Source: Bradyrhizobium sp. ISRA464 (GTDB lineage: Bacteria > Pseudomonadota > Alphaproteobacteria > Rhizobiales > Xanthobacteraceae). Taken from it: a stretch of DNA of 64,000 nucleotides. Under the pieces are notes generated by a model. That model was not told the DNA's origin. It worked only from the letters and a program-made list of their open reading frames with translations, and searched no databases. Both the position numbers and the translations under genes were made by a program. Positions 9,686 to 17,079 of this stretch are shown piece after piece. The stretch covers positions 7,688,001-7,752,000 of the forward strand of contig NZ_CP094526.1 in assembly GCF_029910095.1 (NCBI RefSeq), given 5' to 3'. Numbering within the stretch: position 1 is the stretch's first letter; each line of letters starts with the position of its first letter.

Positions 9686-10387
9686 ATGAGCAACGCACCG
9701 CTGATGCCGAAGGCGACTGCCGTGTGGTTGGTCGACAATACCGCTTTGACCTTCGATCAGGTGGCCGATTTTACCAAAATGCACCCCCTCGAGGTGCGCG
9801 CAATCGCCGACGGCGATGCCGCCCAGGGCATCAAGGGCATGGACCCGATTTCCAACGGCCAGCTCACCCGCGAGGAGATCGAAAGGGGCGAAAGCGACCC
9901 GAACTATCGCCTCAAGCTTCAGGAGAGCAAGGTGGTGCTGCCGGCCGCGGCCAAGAAGAAGGGCCCACGCTACACCCCGGTGTCGCGTCGCCATGAGCGG
10001 CCGAGCGCCATCCTGTGGCTGGTGCGCAACCACCCCGAACTGAAGGACGCGCAGATCATGCGTCTGGTCGGTACCACCAAGACCACGATCGCGAGCGTGC
10101 GCGACCGCACCCACTGGAACGCCTCGACGCTGACGCCGATGGACCCGGTGACGCTCGGCCTGTGCTCGCAGATCGAGCTCGATTTCGAGGTGCAGCGCGC
10201 CGCCAAGGAGAAGCCGACCACCACCGTCTATGGCGGCGCCACGCTGCTGCCGGCCTCCGAGACCACGCGCAAGGATCAGCCCGACTACGAGCCGGCCGAG
10301 AAGCAGCACGACGATCTCAACGTCGACGCCGTGTTCGCCAAGCTCAAGACGATCGGCGGCAAGAAGGCCGACGACGAGGAAGAGTAA
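9686..10387 (+). CDS. trcR: DUF1013 protein, cell-cycle regulator TrcR-like
   Basis: The 233-residue protein matches the alphaproteobacterial DUF1013 family, annotated as the cell-cycle transcriptional regulator TrcR. An N-terminal helix-turn-helix-like segment (VWLVDNTALTFDQVADFTKMHPLEVRAIA) is followed by a second one (ILWLVRNHPELKDAQIMRLVGTT), consistent with DNA binding. The C-terminus is acidic and lysine-rich (KKADDEEE). AAAGGAG lies 7 bases before ATG 9686. It is monocistronic and ends in a strong terminator. The regulatory role is from family knowledge, not from this sequence. Confidence 0.8.
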   Translation: MSNAPLMPKATAVWLVDNTALTFDQVADFTKMHPLEVRAIADGDAAQGIKGMDPISNGQLTREEIERGESDPNYRLKLQESKVVLPAAAKKKGPRYTPVSRRHERPSAILWLVRNHPELKDAQIMRLVGTTKTTIASVRDRTHWNASTLTPMDPVTLGLCSQIELDFEVQRAAKEKPTTTVYGGATLLPASETTRKDQPDYEPAEKQHDDLNVDAVFAKLKTIGGKKADDEEE

Positions 10388-10422
10388 GCGCGAACCACGC
10401 GATCGATCGCGGGACTACGAAG

Positions 10423-10449
10423 CGCGGCAGGGCAACCTGCCGCGTTTTT
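10423..10449 (+). terminator. rho-independent terminator of trcR
   Basis: A perfect 9-bp stem CGCGGCAGG / CCTGCCGCG with a GCAA tetraloop is followed at once by TTTTTG. It lies 36 bases after the trcR stop codon. Confidence 0.9.
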
Positions 10450-10501
10450 GTTTGCGCACAAGCGGCGCCAGGAACACCACGAGAAGATGCGCCGACCTAT
10501 G

Positions 10502-10708
10502 TCAGCCGAGTTCGATCTCGCCCGATATGTCATGAACGAGATTGACGCCGCCGATGGTCAGCACAACCTTCGCCGGAAGCTTCTCATTGCCTTTGAGCCG
10601 GCCGCTCGCGACGGCCTCGCGCACGGCCTTTTCGACTTCGCGCTGGGAAGTAATGCCGACCTTCTTGAGGAAACCGCGAAGGCTGGCGTTGAAAACGTCC
10701 TCGTTCAT
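10502..10708 (-). CDS. DUF6494 family small protein
   Basis: This 68-residue protein (MNEDVFNASLRGFLKKVGIT...) is a conserved small cytosolic protein of unknown function. GAGGAGG on the minus strand (10714-10720) is the ribosome site and puts the start at ATG 10708; an in-frame ATG at 10726 would lie upstream of that site and abut the preceding stop. It follows a lipoprotein gene and is probably co-transcribed with it. Confidence 0.7.
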   Translation of the reverse strand: MNEDVFNASLRGFLKKVGITSQREVEKAVREAVASGRLKGNEKLPAKVVLTIGGVNLVHDISGEIELG

Positions 10709-10726
10709 CATCGCCTCCTCTGACAT

Positions 10727-10999
10727 CTAATGCACGTCCGGATGGTTCATCATGTATTCGCCGAGATCGCGCTGGCGGCGATCGGAGCGGGCCTCGGCGT
10801 TCTGGCGCTGGACGTCGCGATCCCTGCGGCAGGCGACATATTCGGGCGAGCCGACCTTCACGGTGCCGTTGGCCTGACAGTACTGATCGTCATCGCCCAT
10901 GCTCTCCGCGACCGGCGAGTGGCCGCGCTCGAGGCAGCCTGCGAGCAGCGGCAGCGCAAGCAGCAAGGCGAAGGGCGCGCGTGCGGAAATCGTTCGCAT
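10727..10999 (-). CDS. small putative lipoprotein
   Basis: The 90-residue product has a classical lipoprotein signal: basic N-terminus, hydrophobic core and lipobox LLAGC with the acylated Cys at residue 22. The mature part is short, charged and rich in Arg, Asp and Gln (RRDRDVQRQNAEARSDRRQRD). No known domain is recognised. The DUF6494 gene follows within 18 bases. Confidence 0.65.
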   Translation of the reverse strand: MRTISARAPFALLLALPLLAGCLERGHSPVAESMGDDDQYCQANGTVKVGSPEYVACRRDRDVQRQNAEARSDRRQRDLGEYMMNHPDVH

Positions 11000-11145
11000 C
11001 CGTTGAGTCCGTATCTTGTGGCGACGTAACGTAAGAGACCGGGATGACCCGGCAATCCAACAAAATCAAGACGGTTTTGCTTCTGGATGCGTTTCGACGA
11101 CACGAATTGAGAGATGATGCCCTACAATCATCTCGTCCGCGGCTT

Positions 11146-11195
11146 ACCCCTCTCCCCAGCCCTCCCCCGCAAGGGGGAGGGCTGGGGAGAGGGGT
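11146..11195. repeat. perfect 23-bp palindromic hairpin
   Basis: Arms 11146-11168 and 11173-11195 are exact reverse complements with a GCAA loop (ACCCCTCTCCCCAGCCC against GGGCTGGGGAGAGGGGT). The element sits 53 bases downstream of the prpE stop. Related CTCCCC/GGGGAG pieces occur near 51220-51375 and 57870-58050. No gene is seen between 11000 and 11248. Confidence 0.85.
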
Positions 11196-11248
11196 GGCCG
11201 CGCGGCGTGATCTCTCAGATGCGGCCTCGCTTCTCGCGCCGACGACGA

Positions 11249-13159
11249 CTACGCCTTCTCCTTCAGCGCGGCGCCGATCTCGTCGAGCACCTTGGGATCC
11301 TCGATCGTCGCCGGCATGGTCCAGGGCTCGCCGTCGGCGATCTTCTTGATGGTGCCGCGGAGGATCTTGCCGGAGCGGGTCTTCGGCAGCCGCGCCACGG
11401 TGATCGCGAGCTTGAACGCGGCGACCGGGCCGAGCTTCTCGCGCACTAGCGCAACGACCTCCTTCTCGACGTCATCAGGGCGCTTCGCCACTCCGGCCTT
11501 CAGCACCAGGAAGCCGCAAGGCACCTCGCCCTTGATCGCGTCCTTGATGCCGAGCACGGCGCATTCGGCGACGTCGGGATGCGACGCCAGAATTTCTTCC
11601 ATGCCGCCGGTGGAGAGCCGGTGACCGGCGACATTGATGATGTCGTCGGTGCGGCCCATCACCCAGACGTAGCCATCCTCATCCTTGTAGCCGGCGTCCG
11701 AGGTCTTGTAGTAGCCGGGGAATTCCGAGAGATAGGCTTCCTTGAAGCGCTCGTCCTGCTGCCACAATGTCGGCAGGCAGCCGGGCGGCATCGGCAGCTT
11801 GATCACGATCGACCCCATGGTGCCCGCAGGCACCGGCTTTGCCGACTCGTCGACCACATCCACCTGATAACCCGGCATCGACACCGTCGGCGAACCATGC
11901 TTGACCGGCAGCATGCCGAGGCCCACCGGATCGCCGGCGATGCACCAGCCGGTCTCGGTCTGCCACCAGTGATCGATCACCGGTACCTTGAGCTGCTGCT
12001 CCGCCCACTCCACCGTCGGCGGATCGGCGCGCTCGCCGGCGAGGAAAAGCGTACGGAAGTTCGAGAGGTCATACTGCCGGATGAACTTGCCGTCCGGATC
12101 TTCCTTGCGGATGGCGCGGAACGCGGTCGGCGCCGTGAACAGCGCCACCGCCTTGTGCTCGGAAATCAGGCGCCAGAACGCGCCGGCGTCGGGCGTGCCG
12201 ACCGGCTTGCCCTCATACATGATCGTGGTCGCGCCGTGGATCAGCGGGCCATAGACGATGTAGGAGTGGCCGACCACCCAGCCGATATCAGAGCCGCACC
12301 ACCAGACTTCGCCCGGCTTCACGCCGTAGAGATTGTACATCGACCACTTCAGCGCGACGAGATGCCCGCCATTGTCGCGCACGACGCCCTTCGGAATTCC
12401 CGTCGTGCCCGAGGTGTAGAGGATGTAGAGCGGATCGGTCGCGAGCACCGGGACGCAAGCCGCGGCCTTGCCGGTGTCGAAGGCGGCCTGGCGCAAGCTC
12501 GCCCAATCATGATCGCGACCGGCCGTGAGCTCGCAGCCGTGCTGCTGCCGTTGCAGGATGATGCAGGTTTCCGGCTTCGCGCTGGCGAGGCGGATCGCTT
12601 CATCGAGCAGCGGCTTGTACTGCACGATGCGCGCGGGCTCGAGCCCGCAGCTTGCCGAGAAGATCAGCTTCGGCTTGGCGTCATCGATCCGGCTCGCCAG
12701 CTCCTTGGCCGCGAAGCCGCCGAACACCACGCTGTGCACCGCACCGATCCGCGCGCAGGCGAGCATCGCGACCACCGCCTCCGGCACCATCGGCATATAG
12801 AGGATGACGCGATCGCCCTTGGTGACGCCGAAATCCTGCATCACCGCGGCCAGCGTCTGCACCTCCTCCAGCAGCTCGGAATAGGTCAATTTCGTGATCG
12901 TGTTGGTGAGCGGAGAATCGTGGATCAGCGCGAGCTGGTCGGCACGGCCGCCGGCGACATGGCGATCCAGCGCGTTGTAGCAGGTGTTGACCACGGCCCC
13001 GGCGAACCAGCGCCCATACACCCCGATCGCGGGATCGAAGATCTTCTTTGCCGGCTCGATCCAATCGATCTCGCGCGACGCTTCTGCCCAGAATCCCTCG
13101 GGATCCCGAAGCGAGCGGGCATACACCTCATGATACCGGCTGTTCTGCTGAATGTTCAT
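11249..13159 (-). CDS. prpE: propionyl-CoA synthetase
   Basis: The 636-residue adenylate-forming enzyme activates propionate (and acetate weakly) to the CoA ester. It shows the P-loop YTSGTTGIPKGVV near residue 260, the WWQTETGW adenylation motif, YYKTSDAGYKDEDGYVWVMGRTDDIINVAGHRLSTG, and the regulatory lysine in PKTRSGKILRGT that is acetylated in this family. NTCYNALDRHV and the VRDNGGH segment favour PrpE over acetyl-CoA synthetase. The start at ATG 13159 gives MNIQQNSRYHEVY; the frame runs 32 codons further without family support. Confidence 0.9.
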   Translation of the reverse strand: MNIQQNSRYHEVYARSLRDPEGFWAEASREIDWIEPAKKIFDPAIGVYGRWFAGAVVNTCYNALDRHVAGGRADQLALIHDSPLTNTITKLTYSELLEEVQTLAAVMQDFGVTKGDRVILYMPMVPEAVVAMLACARIGAVHSVVFGGFAAKELASRIDDAKPKLIFSASCGLEPARIVQYKPLLDEAIRLASAKPETCIILQRQQHGCELTAGRDHDWASLRQAAFDTGKAAACVPVLATDPLYILYTSGTTGIPKGVVRDNGGHLVALKWSMYNLYGVKPGEVWWCGSDIGWVVGHSYIVYGPLIHGATTIMYEGKPVGTPDAGAFWRLISEHKAVALFTAPTAFRAIRKEDPDGKFIRQYDLSNFRTLFLAGERADPPTVEWAEQQLKVPVIDHWWQTETGWCIAGDPVGLGMLPVKHGSPTVSMPGYQVDVVDESAKPVPAGTMGSIVIKLPMPPGCLPTLWQQDERFKEAYLSEFPGYYKTSDAGYKDEDGYVWVMGRTDDIINVAGHRLSTGGMEEILASHPDVAECAVLGIKDAIKGEVPCGFLVLKAGVAKRPDDVEKEVVALVREKLGPVAAFKLAITVARLPKTRSGKILRGTIKKIADGEPWTMPATIEDPKVLDEIGAALKEKA

Positions 13160-13186
13160 CGCGTTTCTCCCTCGCCTCTCTCCGTC

Positions 13187-13257
13187 GTCATGGCCGGGCG
13201 CCTGTCCCCGACTCGATCGAGGATGACCCGGCCATCCACGTCTAGGGCCAGGCATGA
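13187..13257. repeat. TCATGGCCGGGC-type hairpin repeat
   Basis: GTCATGGCCGGGCG and GGATGACCCGGCCATCC form an imperfect hairpin and end in CAGGCATGACGAC. The same family (CATGGCCGGG / CCCGGCCATGAC) is present at about 19256-19341. Confidence 0.5.
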
Positions 13258-13340
13258 CGACTACGGATGGTTGGCTCTCTTGGCGGCCATTGTCATGGGC
13301 TCACCCGATAATTCAAGCCGTAAACTGACCGACGTTAGCA

Positions 13341-14108
13341 CTAGTATCCGTCCGCGCCGTTCAGCCGCTGCAGCCGCTCGCGCATCTCCTTCTGCAAATC
13401 GTAGCCGGGCTTGCCGAACTGGATATTGCGGCGGGCGATGAACTGATCCTGATCGCGCTGCAGCTCGCGCGCCTGACGCGGATCCTGCGCCTCACGGATC
13501 GCGCGGACGGTCGATGCGTTGATCTCGCGATCGAGGTCGGCGAGGCCGGGATTGGCGCAGATCGCCTTTTCGACCGCGCGGCGCGCCTTGCGGCAATCGA
13601 AGCTCGGCTTGCCGGCGACCGCCATCATGGCGCCCATCCGTTCCAGCTCGAGCGATAGCGACTTGTAATTGACCCTGGCCGCGGCGTGATCGGGATTGAG
13701 CTTGAGCGCGGCGCCGAAATCCATGATGGCCTTGGGCCGGTCGCCTTTCCGGCGCCAGAGCTCGCCGCGTGCATTGTGCGCGTCGGCCTGCCCCGGATCG
13801 AGCCGCAGCACGGTGTCGTAATCGCCGATCGCACGAGCGGTCATCTGCTTGCGGTCGTAGGCGGCGGCACGCGCCATCAGGGCCTTGATGCGATCGGGCT
13901 TGGCCGCCTTCTCATTGTCGATGAACGCGCCGCAGACGTCGATCGTCTTGTCGTCGTCCGCTGCTGCGGCCGCGGCCACGCAGGGGCCCGGATCAACCTC
14001 GACGTCCTTGCCCGGCTCGCTGCTGGTTGCGCGCGCAACACCGGCCATGACCATGCATGACAGGGAAACACTCAGCGCCACGGCCAGATGTCCAGAGTTG
14101 CGTCGCAT
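13341..14108 (-). CDS. exported TPR protein with LprI-like C-terminus
   Basis: The 255-residue product has a signal peptide (MRRNSGHLAVALSVSLSCMV..., cleaved near ARA). It then has about two tetratricopeptide units (AIGDYDTVLRLDPGQADAHNARGELWRRKGD and the following AIMDFGAALKLNPDHAAARVNY). Its C-terminal module, SFDCRKARRAVEKAICANPGLADLD, carries the two-cysteine pattern of DUF1311/LprI lysozyme-inhibitor domains. It is periplasmic by inference. I chose ATG 14108 because it opens the signal peptide; the frame extends 30 codons further. Confidence 0.75.
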   Translation of the reverse strand: MRRNSGHLAVALSVSLSCMVMAGVARATSSEPGKDVEVDPGPCVAAAAAADDDKTIDVCGAFIDNEKAAKPDRIKALMARAAAYDRKQMTARAIGDYDTVLRLDPGQADAHNARGELWRRKGDRPKAIMDFGAALKLNPDHAAARVNYKSLSLELERMGAMMAVAGKPSFDCRKARRAVEKAICANPGLADLDREINASTVRAIREAQDPRQARELQRDQDQFIARRNIQFGKPGYDLQKEMRERLQRLNGADGY

Positions 14109-14244
14109 CACAATCGCCGACAAGGCGTCCCTCTCCTGCGCCAGAACCAACCAGACGGCTGCGCCGCGGACAGCACGCAATTTGCGGCAAAACCACACGC
14201 TGGATTATACGTCAATTGCTACGATCGGCTGCACGGGGGGCATC

Positions 14245-15789
14245 TTGCGGACATTCGAATGGATCATCGGCCTCCTGCTCGCCGCCGTTGCGCTGTCAGC
14301 GCTGGCCCGGCGGCTCAAGGTCCCCTACCCGACATTTCTTGCGATCGGCGGCATGCTGCTGGCCCTGCTGCCGTCGGGCCCGTCCTGGACCCTGGAACCG
14401 AAGCTCGCGCTGGCGCTGTTTGTTGCGCCGGTCCTGCTCGACGCCGCCTTCGACACCTCGCTGCGCGATCTCCGCAACAACTGGCTGCCGGTTTCGACGC
14501 TCGTGCTGGTCGCGGTCGGCGTCACGACGGTGGCCGTCGCCGTCGTCGCGCGCTGGCTGCGCCCGGACATGCCTTGGGCCGTTGCAGTCGCGCTCGGCGC
14601 CATCGTGGCCCCGCCCGATGCCGCGGCAGCGACCGCGATCTTGCGCCAGGTCAGCCTGCCCTATCGAATCCAGAAGATCCTCGAGGGCGAAAGCCTGCTC
14701 AACGATGCCAGCGCGCTCCTGATCTATCGTGTCGCCGTCGGCCTGATCGCCGCCGAGCACATGAAGGTGCGCGAGTTTGTGCCCGCCATCACCTTCGCAC
14801 TGCTCGGAAGCCTCGCCGCCGGCTTTCTGTTCGCGCAGGTCTGGATGACGATGACGCGCCGCATCACCGAGGCGCCGAGCGCAATCATCACGCAGTTCGC
14901 CGGCACCTTCATGGTATGGATCGTGGCCGAGCATATCGGGCTGTCCGGCATCCTCACCATCATCGCCTATGCGATCACCATTGCCCGCACCGCACCGACC
15001 CGCACGTCGGCGCGGCTGCGCGTGTCATCCTATGCGGTGTGGGAAACCGTCATCTTCGTCCTCAACGTGCTGGCGTTCATGCTGATCGGCATGCAGTTGC
15101 GCCCGATCTGGTCGGGGCTCGACGCCGACGTGCGGTACAAATACGGCAGCTTTGCCCTGGCAATCCTCGCCGTCGTGATCCTCGCCCGCATCGCCTGGGT
15201 GATACCGTATGGCGCATTCCTGCGGGCCTTGAAGGCGCGCGGCGTGCTTCCGCCACACGTGGTGGCGGCCGTACCGTCATTGCGACGCGGCATTGTCGAG
15301 TCCTGGTGCGGAATGCGCGGCATCGTGACGCTGGCGGCCGCCTTTGCGCTGCCCGAGTACTTTCCGTATCGCGATCTGATCCTGCTGACGGCGTTTGCCG
15401 TTGTGCTCGGTTCGCTGGTGATCCAGGGCCTGACGCTGCGGCCGCTGATCCTGGCGCTGAAATTCGATGACGACGACCCGGTTGCGCGCGAGGCCGCCCA
15501 TGCCCGCAGCGTCTCCTTTCGCGCCGCGCTCGACGAAATCGAATCGGACCCGTCCGAGGAAGCCGAAATTCTCCGGCTCGAATACCGCGCTGTGCTGCTG
15601 CGCGCCGAGACCGACCCCGAGGGCGGCCTGGCCTCGCGCGAGCTCCCGGCCGATCCGCTGCGGCGGCGTGCCGTCGCCGCGGCCCGCCGGGCGTTGATCA
15701 GCCTGCGCCACGCCGAGCAGATCGGCGACGACGCCTTCCATCTGGTGGAGGAAGAGCTCGATCGCGCCGAGCTCAGCGTGGAAGCGTGA
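14245..15789 (+). CDS. NhaP-type cation/proton antiporter (CPA1)
   Basis: The protein has about 12 hydrophobic segments, the GAIVAPPDAAAATAI and EGESLLNDASALLIYR motifs of CPA1 Na+/H+ exchangers, and a roughly 110-residue acidic/basic cytosolic tail. It exchanges Na+ or K+ for protons across the inner membrane. The start is TTG 14245 (LRTFEWIIGLLL): a run of six G at 14235-14240 gives the Shine-Dalgarno at 4-5 bases, and no ATG exists before the first membrane helix except far upstream inside the divergent neighbour. It is divergent from the TPR protein, sharing a 136-base promoter region. Confidence 0.85.
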   Translation: MRTFEWIIGLLLAAVALSALARRLKVPYPTFLAIGGMLLALLPSGPSWTLEPKLALALFVAPVLLDAAFDTSLRDLRNNWLPVSTLVLVAVGVTTVAVAVVARWLRPDMPWAVAVALGAIVAPPDAAAATAILRQVSLPYRIQKILEGESLLNDASALLIYRVAVGLIAAEHMKVREFVPAITFALLGSLAAGFLFAQVWMTMTRRITEAPSAIITQFAGTFMVWIVAEHIGLSGILTIIAYAITIARTAPTRTSARLRVSSYAVWETVIFVLNVLAFMLIGMQLRPIWSGLDADVRYKYGSFALAILAVVILARIAWVIPYGAFLRALKARGVLPPHVVAAVPSLRRGIVESWCGMRGIVTLAAAFALPEYFPYRDLILLTAFAVVLGSLVIQGLTLRPLILALKFDDDDPVAREAAHARSVSFRAALDEIESDPSEEAEILRLEYRAVLLRAETDPEGGLASRELPADPLRRRAVAAARRALISLRHAEQIGDDAFHLVEEELDRAELSVEA

Positions 15790-15803
15790 CGGGCGCGTCG
15801 CGT

Positions 15804-16610
15804 TCAGGCCCCTGACTTGGAGGTGATGCCGCCGTCGACCACGAGCTCGATGCCGGTGACATATTTCGATTCGTCCGACGCCAGGAACAGCGCCGCATTG
15901 GCAACGTCCCAGGCGTCGCCCATGTGCCCCATCGGCACCTGCGCGTCGCGGGCGCGCCACATAGCTTCCACATCGCCCTTGGCGTAGCTCTGCGCCAGCC
16001 CCGCCGAATGCGCGACCATCGGCGTCTTCATCAGTCCGGGCAGGATCGCGTTGACGCGGACATGCTTGGAGGCGAACTCGACCGCGGTCGAGCGCGTCAT
16101 CTGGTTCATCGCGGCCTTGCTCGCATTGTAGCTGACATAGGAAATGCCGACATGGCGGATCGAGGCGATCGAGGAGATATTGATGATCGAGCCGCCGCCC
16201 TGCTTGATCATCACGGGAATGACGTGCTTCATCGCCAGATAGGCGCTCTTGAGATTGACCGCGAAGACGCGATCCCATTCGGCTTCGCCCACCTCGACCA
16301 CGCTGCCGACCTCGGCGATGCCGACATTGTTGTCGAGCACGTCGATGCGGCCGTAGTTCTTCAGGCAGGCTGCGACCATCGCCTCGACCTCGCTGGCGCG
16401 CGACACGTCGGCGGTGAATGCAGTCGCCTTGCCGCCCTCGCCGGTGATGATCCCGGCGGTCTCTTCCGCGGCCGCGCCGTTGCGATCGACGCAAAACACG
16501 CTGGCGCCCTCGCGCGCGAAGGTGACGGCGGTCGCCTTGCCGTTGCCCCAGCCGGGCCCGATCGAGCCCGCACCGACCACCATCGCAACCTTGCCCTTGA
16601 GCCGATCCAT
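15804..16610 (-). CDS. SDR family oxidoreductase
   Basis: This is a 268-residue classical short-chain dehydrogenase. The cofactor loop is the variant GAGSIGPGWGNG, the structural motif is NNVG in place of NNAG, and the catalytic set is Ser in NISSIAS with YNASK (Tyr/Lys). The C-terminal TGIELVVDGGI is standard. The substrate is unknown. It lies 91 bases downstream of the TAXI-TRAP/DUF1850 genes on the same strand, so it may process the imported acid; that is inference. ATG 16610 opens MDRLKGKVAMVVG. Confidence 0.85.
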   Translation of the reverse strand: MDRLKGKVAMVVGAGSIGPGWGNGKATAVTFAREGASVFCVDRNGAAAEETAGIITGEGGKATAFTADVSRASEVEAMVAACLKNYGRIDVLDNNVGIAEVGSVVEVGEAEWDRVFAVNLKSAYLAMKHVIPVMIKQGGGSIINISSIASIRHVGISYVSYNASKAAMNQMTRSTAVEFASKHVRVNAILPGLMKTPMVAHSAGLAQSYAKGDVEAMWRARDAQVPMGHMGDAWDVANAALFLASDESKYVTGIELVVDGGITSKSGA

Positions 16611-16634
16611 CAATTGTTCTCCCCTGTTGTTCTT

Positions 16635-16705
16635 GTAGCCCGGATGAAGCGCAGCGCAATCCGGGGCCGGTGTTCCCGGATTTCGCTTCGCTACATCCGG
16701 GCTAC
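16635..16705. repeat. GTAGCCCGGATG inverted repeat
   Basis: GTAGCCCGGATGAAGCGCAG and its inverted partner TTCGCTACATCCGGGCTAC form a long interrupted hairpin in the gap between the SDR gene and the DUF1850 gene. The right arm touches the DUF1850 stop codon, so it may serve as that operon's terminator. Confidence 0.65.
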
Positions 16706-17079
16706 GGATTCGGACACACACTCATCGTGGTGACATTAGCACCGATCGGATGCCCGAAAATCTCCGATAGCGTCTGGCAGCTTCCTTCATGACACAGATG
16801 CCATTCGCCGGCGGCGCCGGAATTGCCGAGCACGACCTGCGGCCTTGGCACGGGCGCCGGCGCCCACTGGAACCAGCCGTCGATAAGGCGCGCCTCCGGC
16901 GGCGGCTCCATGCCGGCGCCGAATCCCTTGATGCGGGCCTGGACAAGCTCAAGGCCGGCGTCCGTGACGCGCCAGTCTTCCTGCCAGGCCGTCTTCTCGA
17001 TCGAATGCGTCCAGGCGAGCGTGAAGGCTGCGACCGACAGCGCCTTCACGACACCTGCCGAGGCGAGGCAGAGGCTCAA
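16702..17079 (-). CDS. DUF1850 protein, TRAP-associated
   Basis: The 125-residue product starts with a hydrophobic export or anchor segment (LCLASAGVVKALSVAAFTLAWTHSIEK) and has the DUF1850 body (EDWRVTDAGLELVQARIKGFGAGMEPPPEARLIDGWFQW). DUF1850 genes habitually accompany TAXI-TRAP permeases. I place the start at TTG 17079, overlapping the permease stop as TTGA; a GTG at 17049 is the alternative. Function is unknown; an accessory periplasmic role in the uptake system is inference. Confidence 0.75.
   Translation of the reverse strand: MSLCLASAGVVKALSVAAFTLAWTHSIEKTAWQEDWRVTDAGLELVQARIKGFGAGMEPPPEARLIDGWFQWAPAPVPRPQVVLGNSGAAGEWHLCHEGSCQTLSEIFGHPIGANVTTMSVCPNP

Noticed and set aside
11579..13441. 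620-codon plus-strand frame opposite prpE
   Set aside because: Antisense shadow of prpE with shadow composition and no ribosome site. Similar long shadows lie opposite katG, fliF, purA and the TRAP permease.
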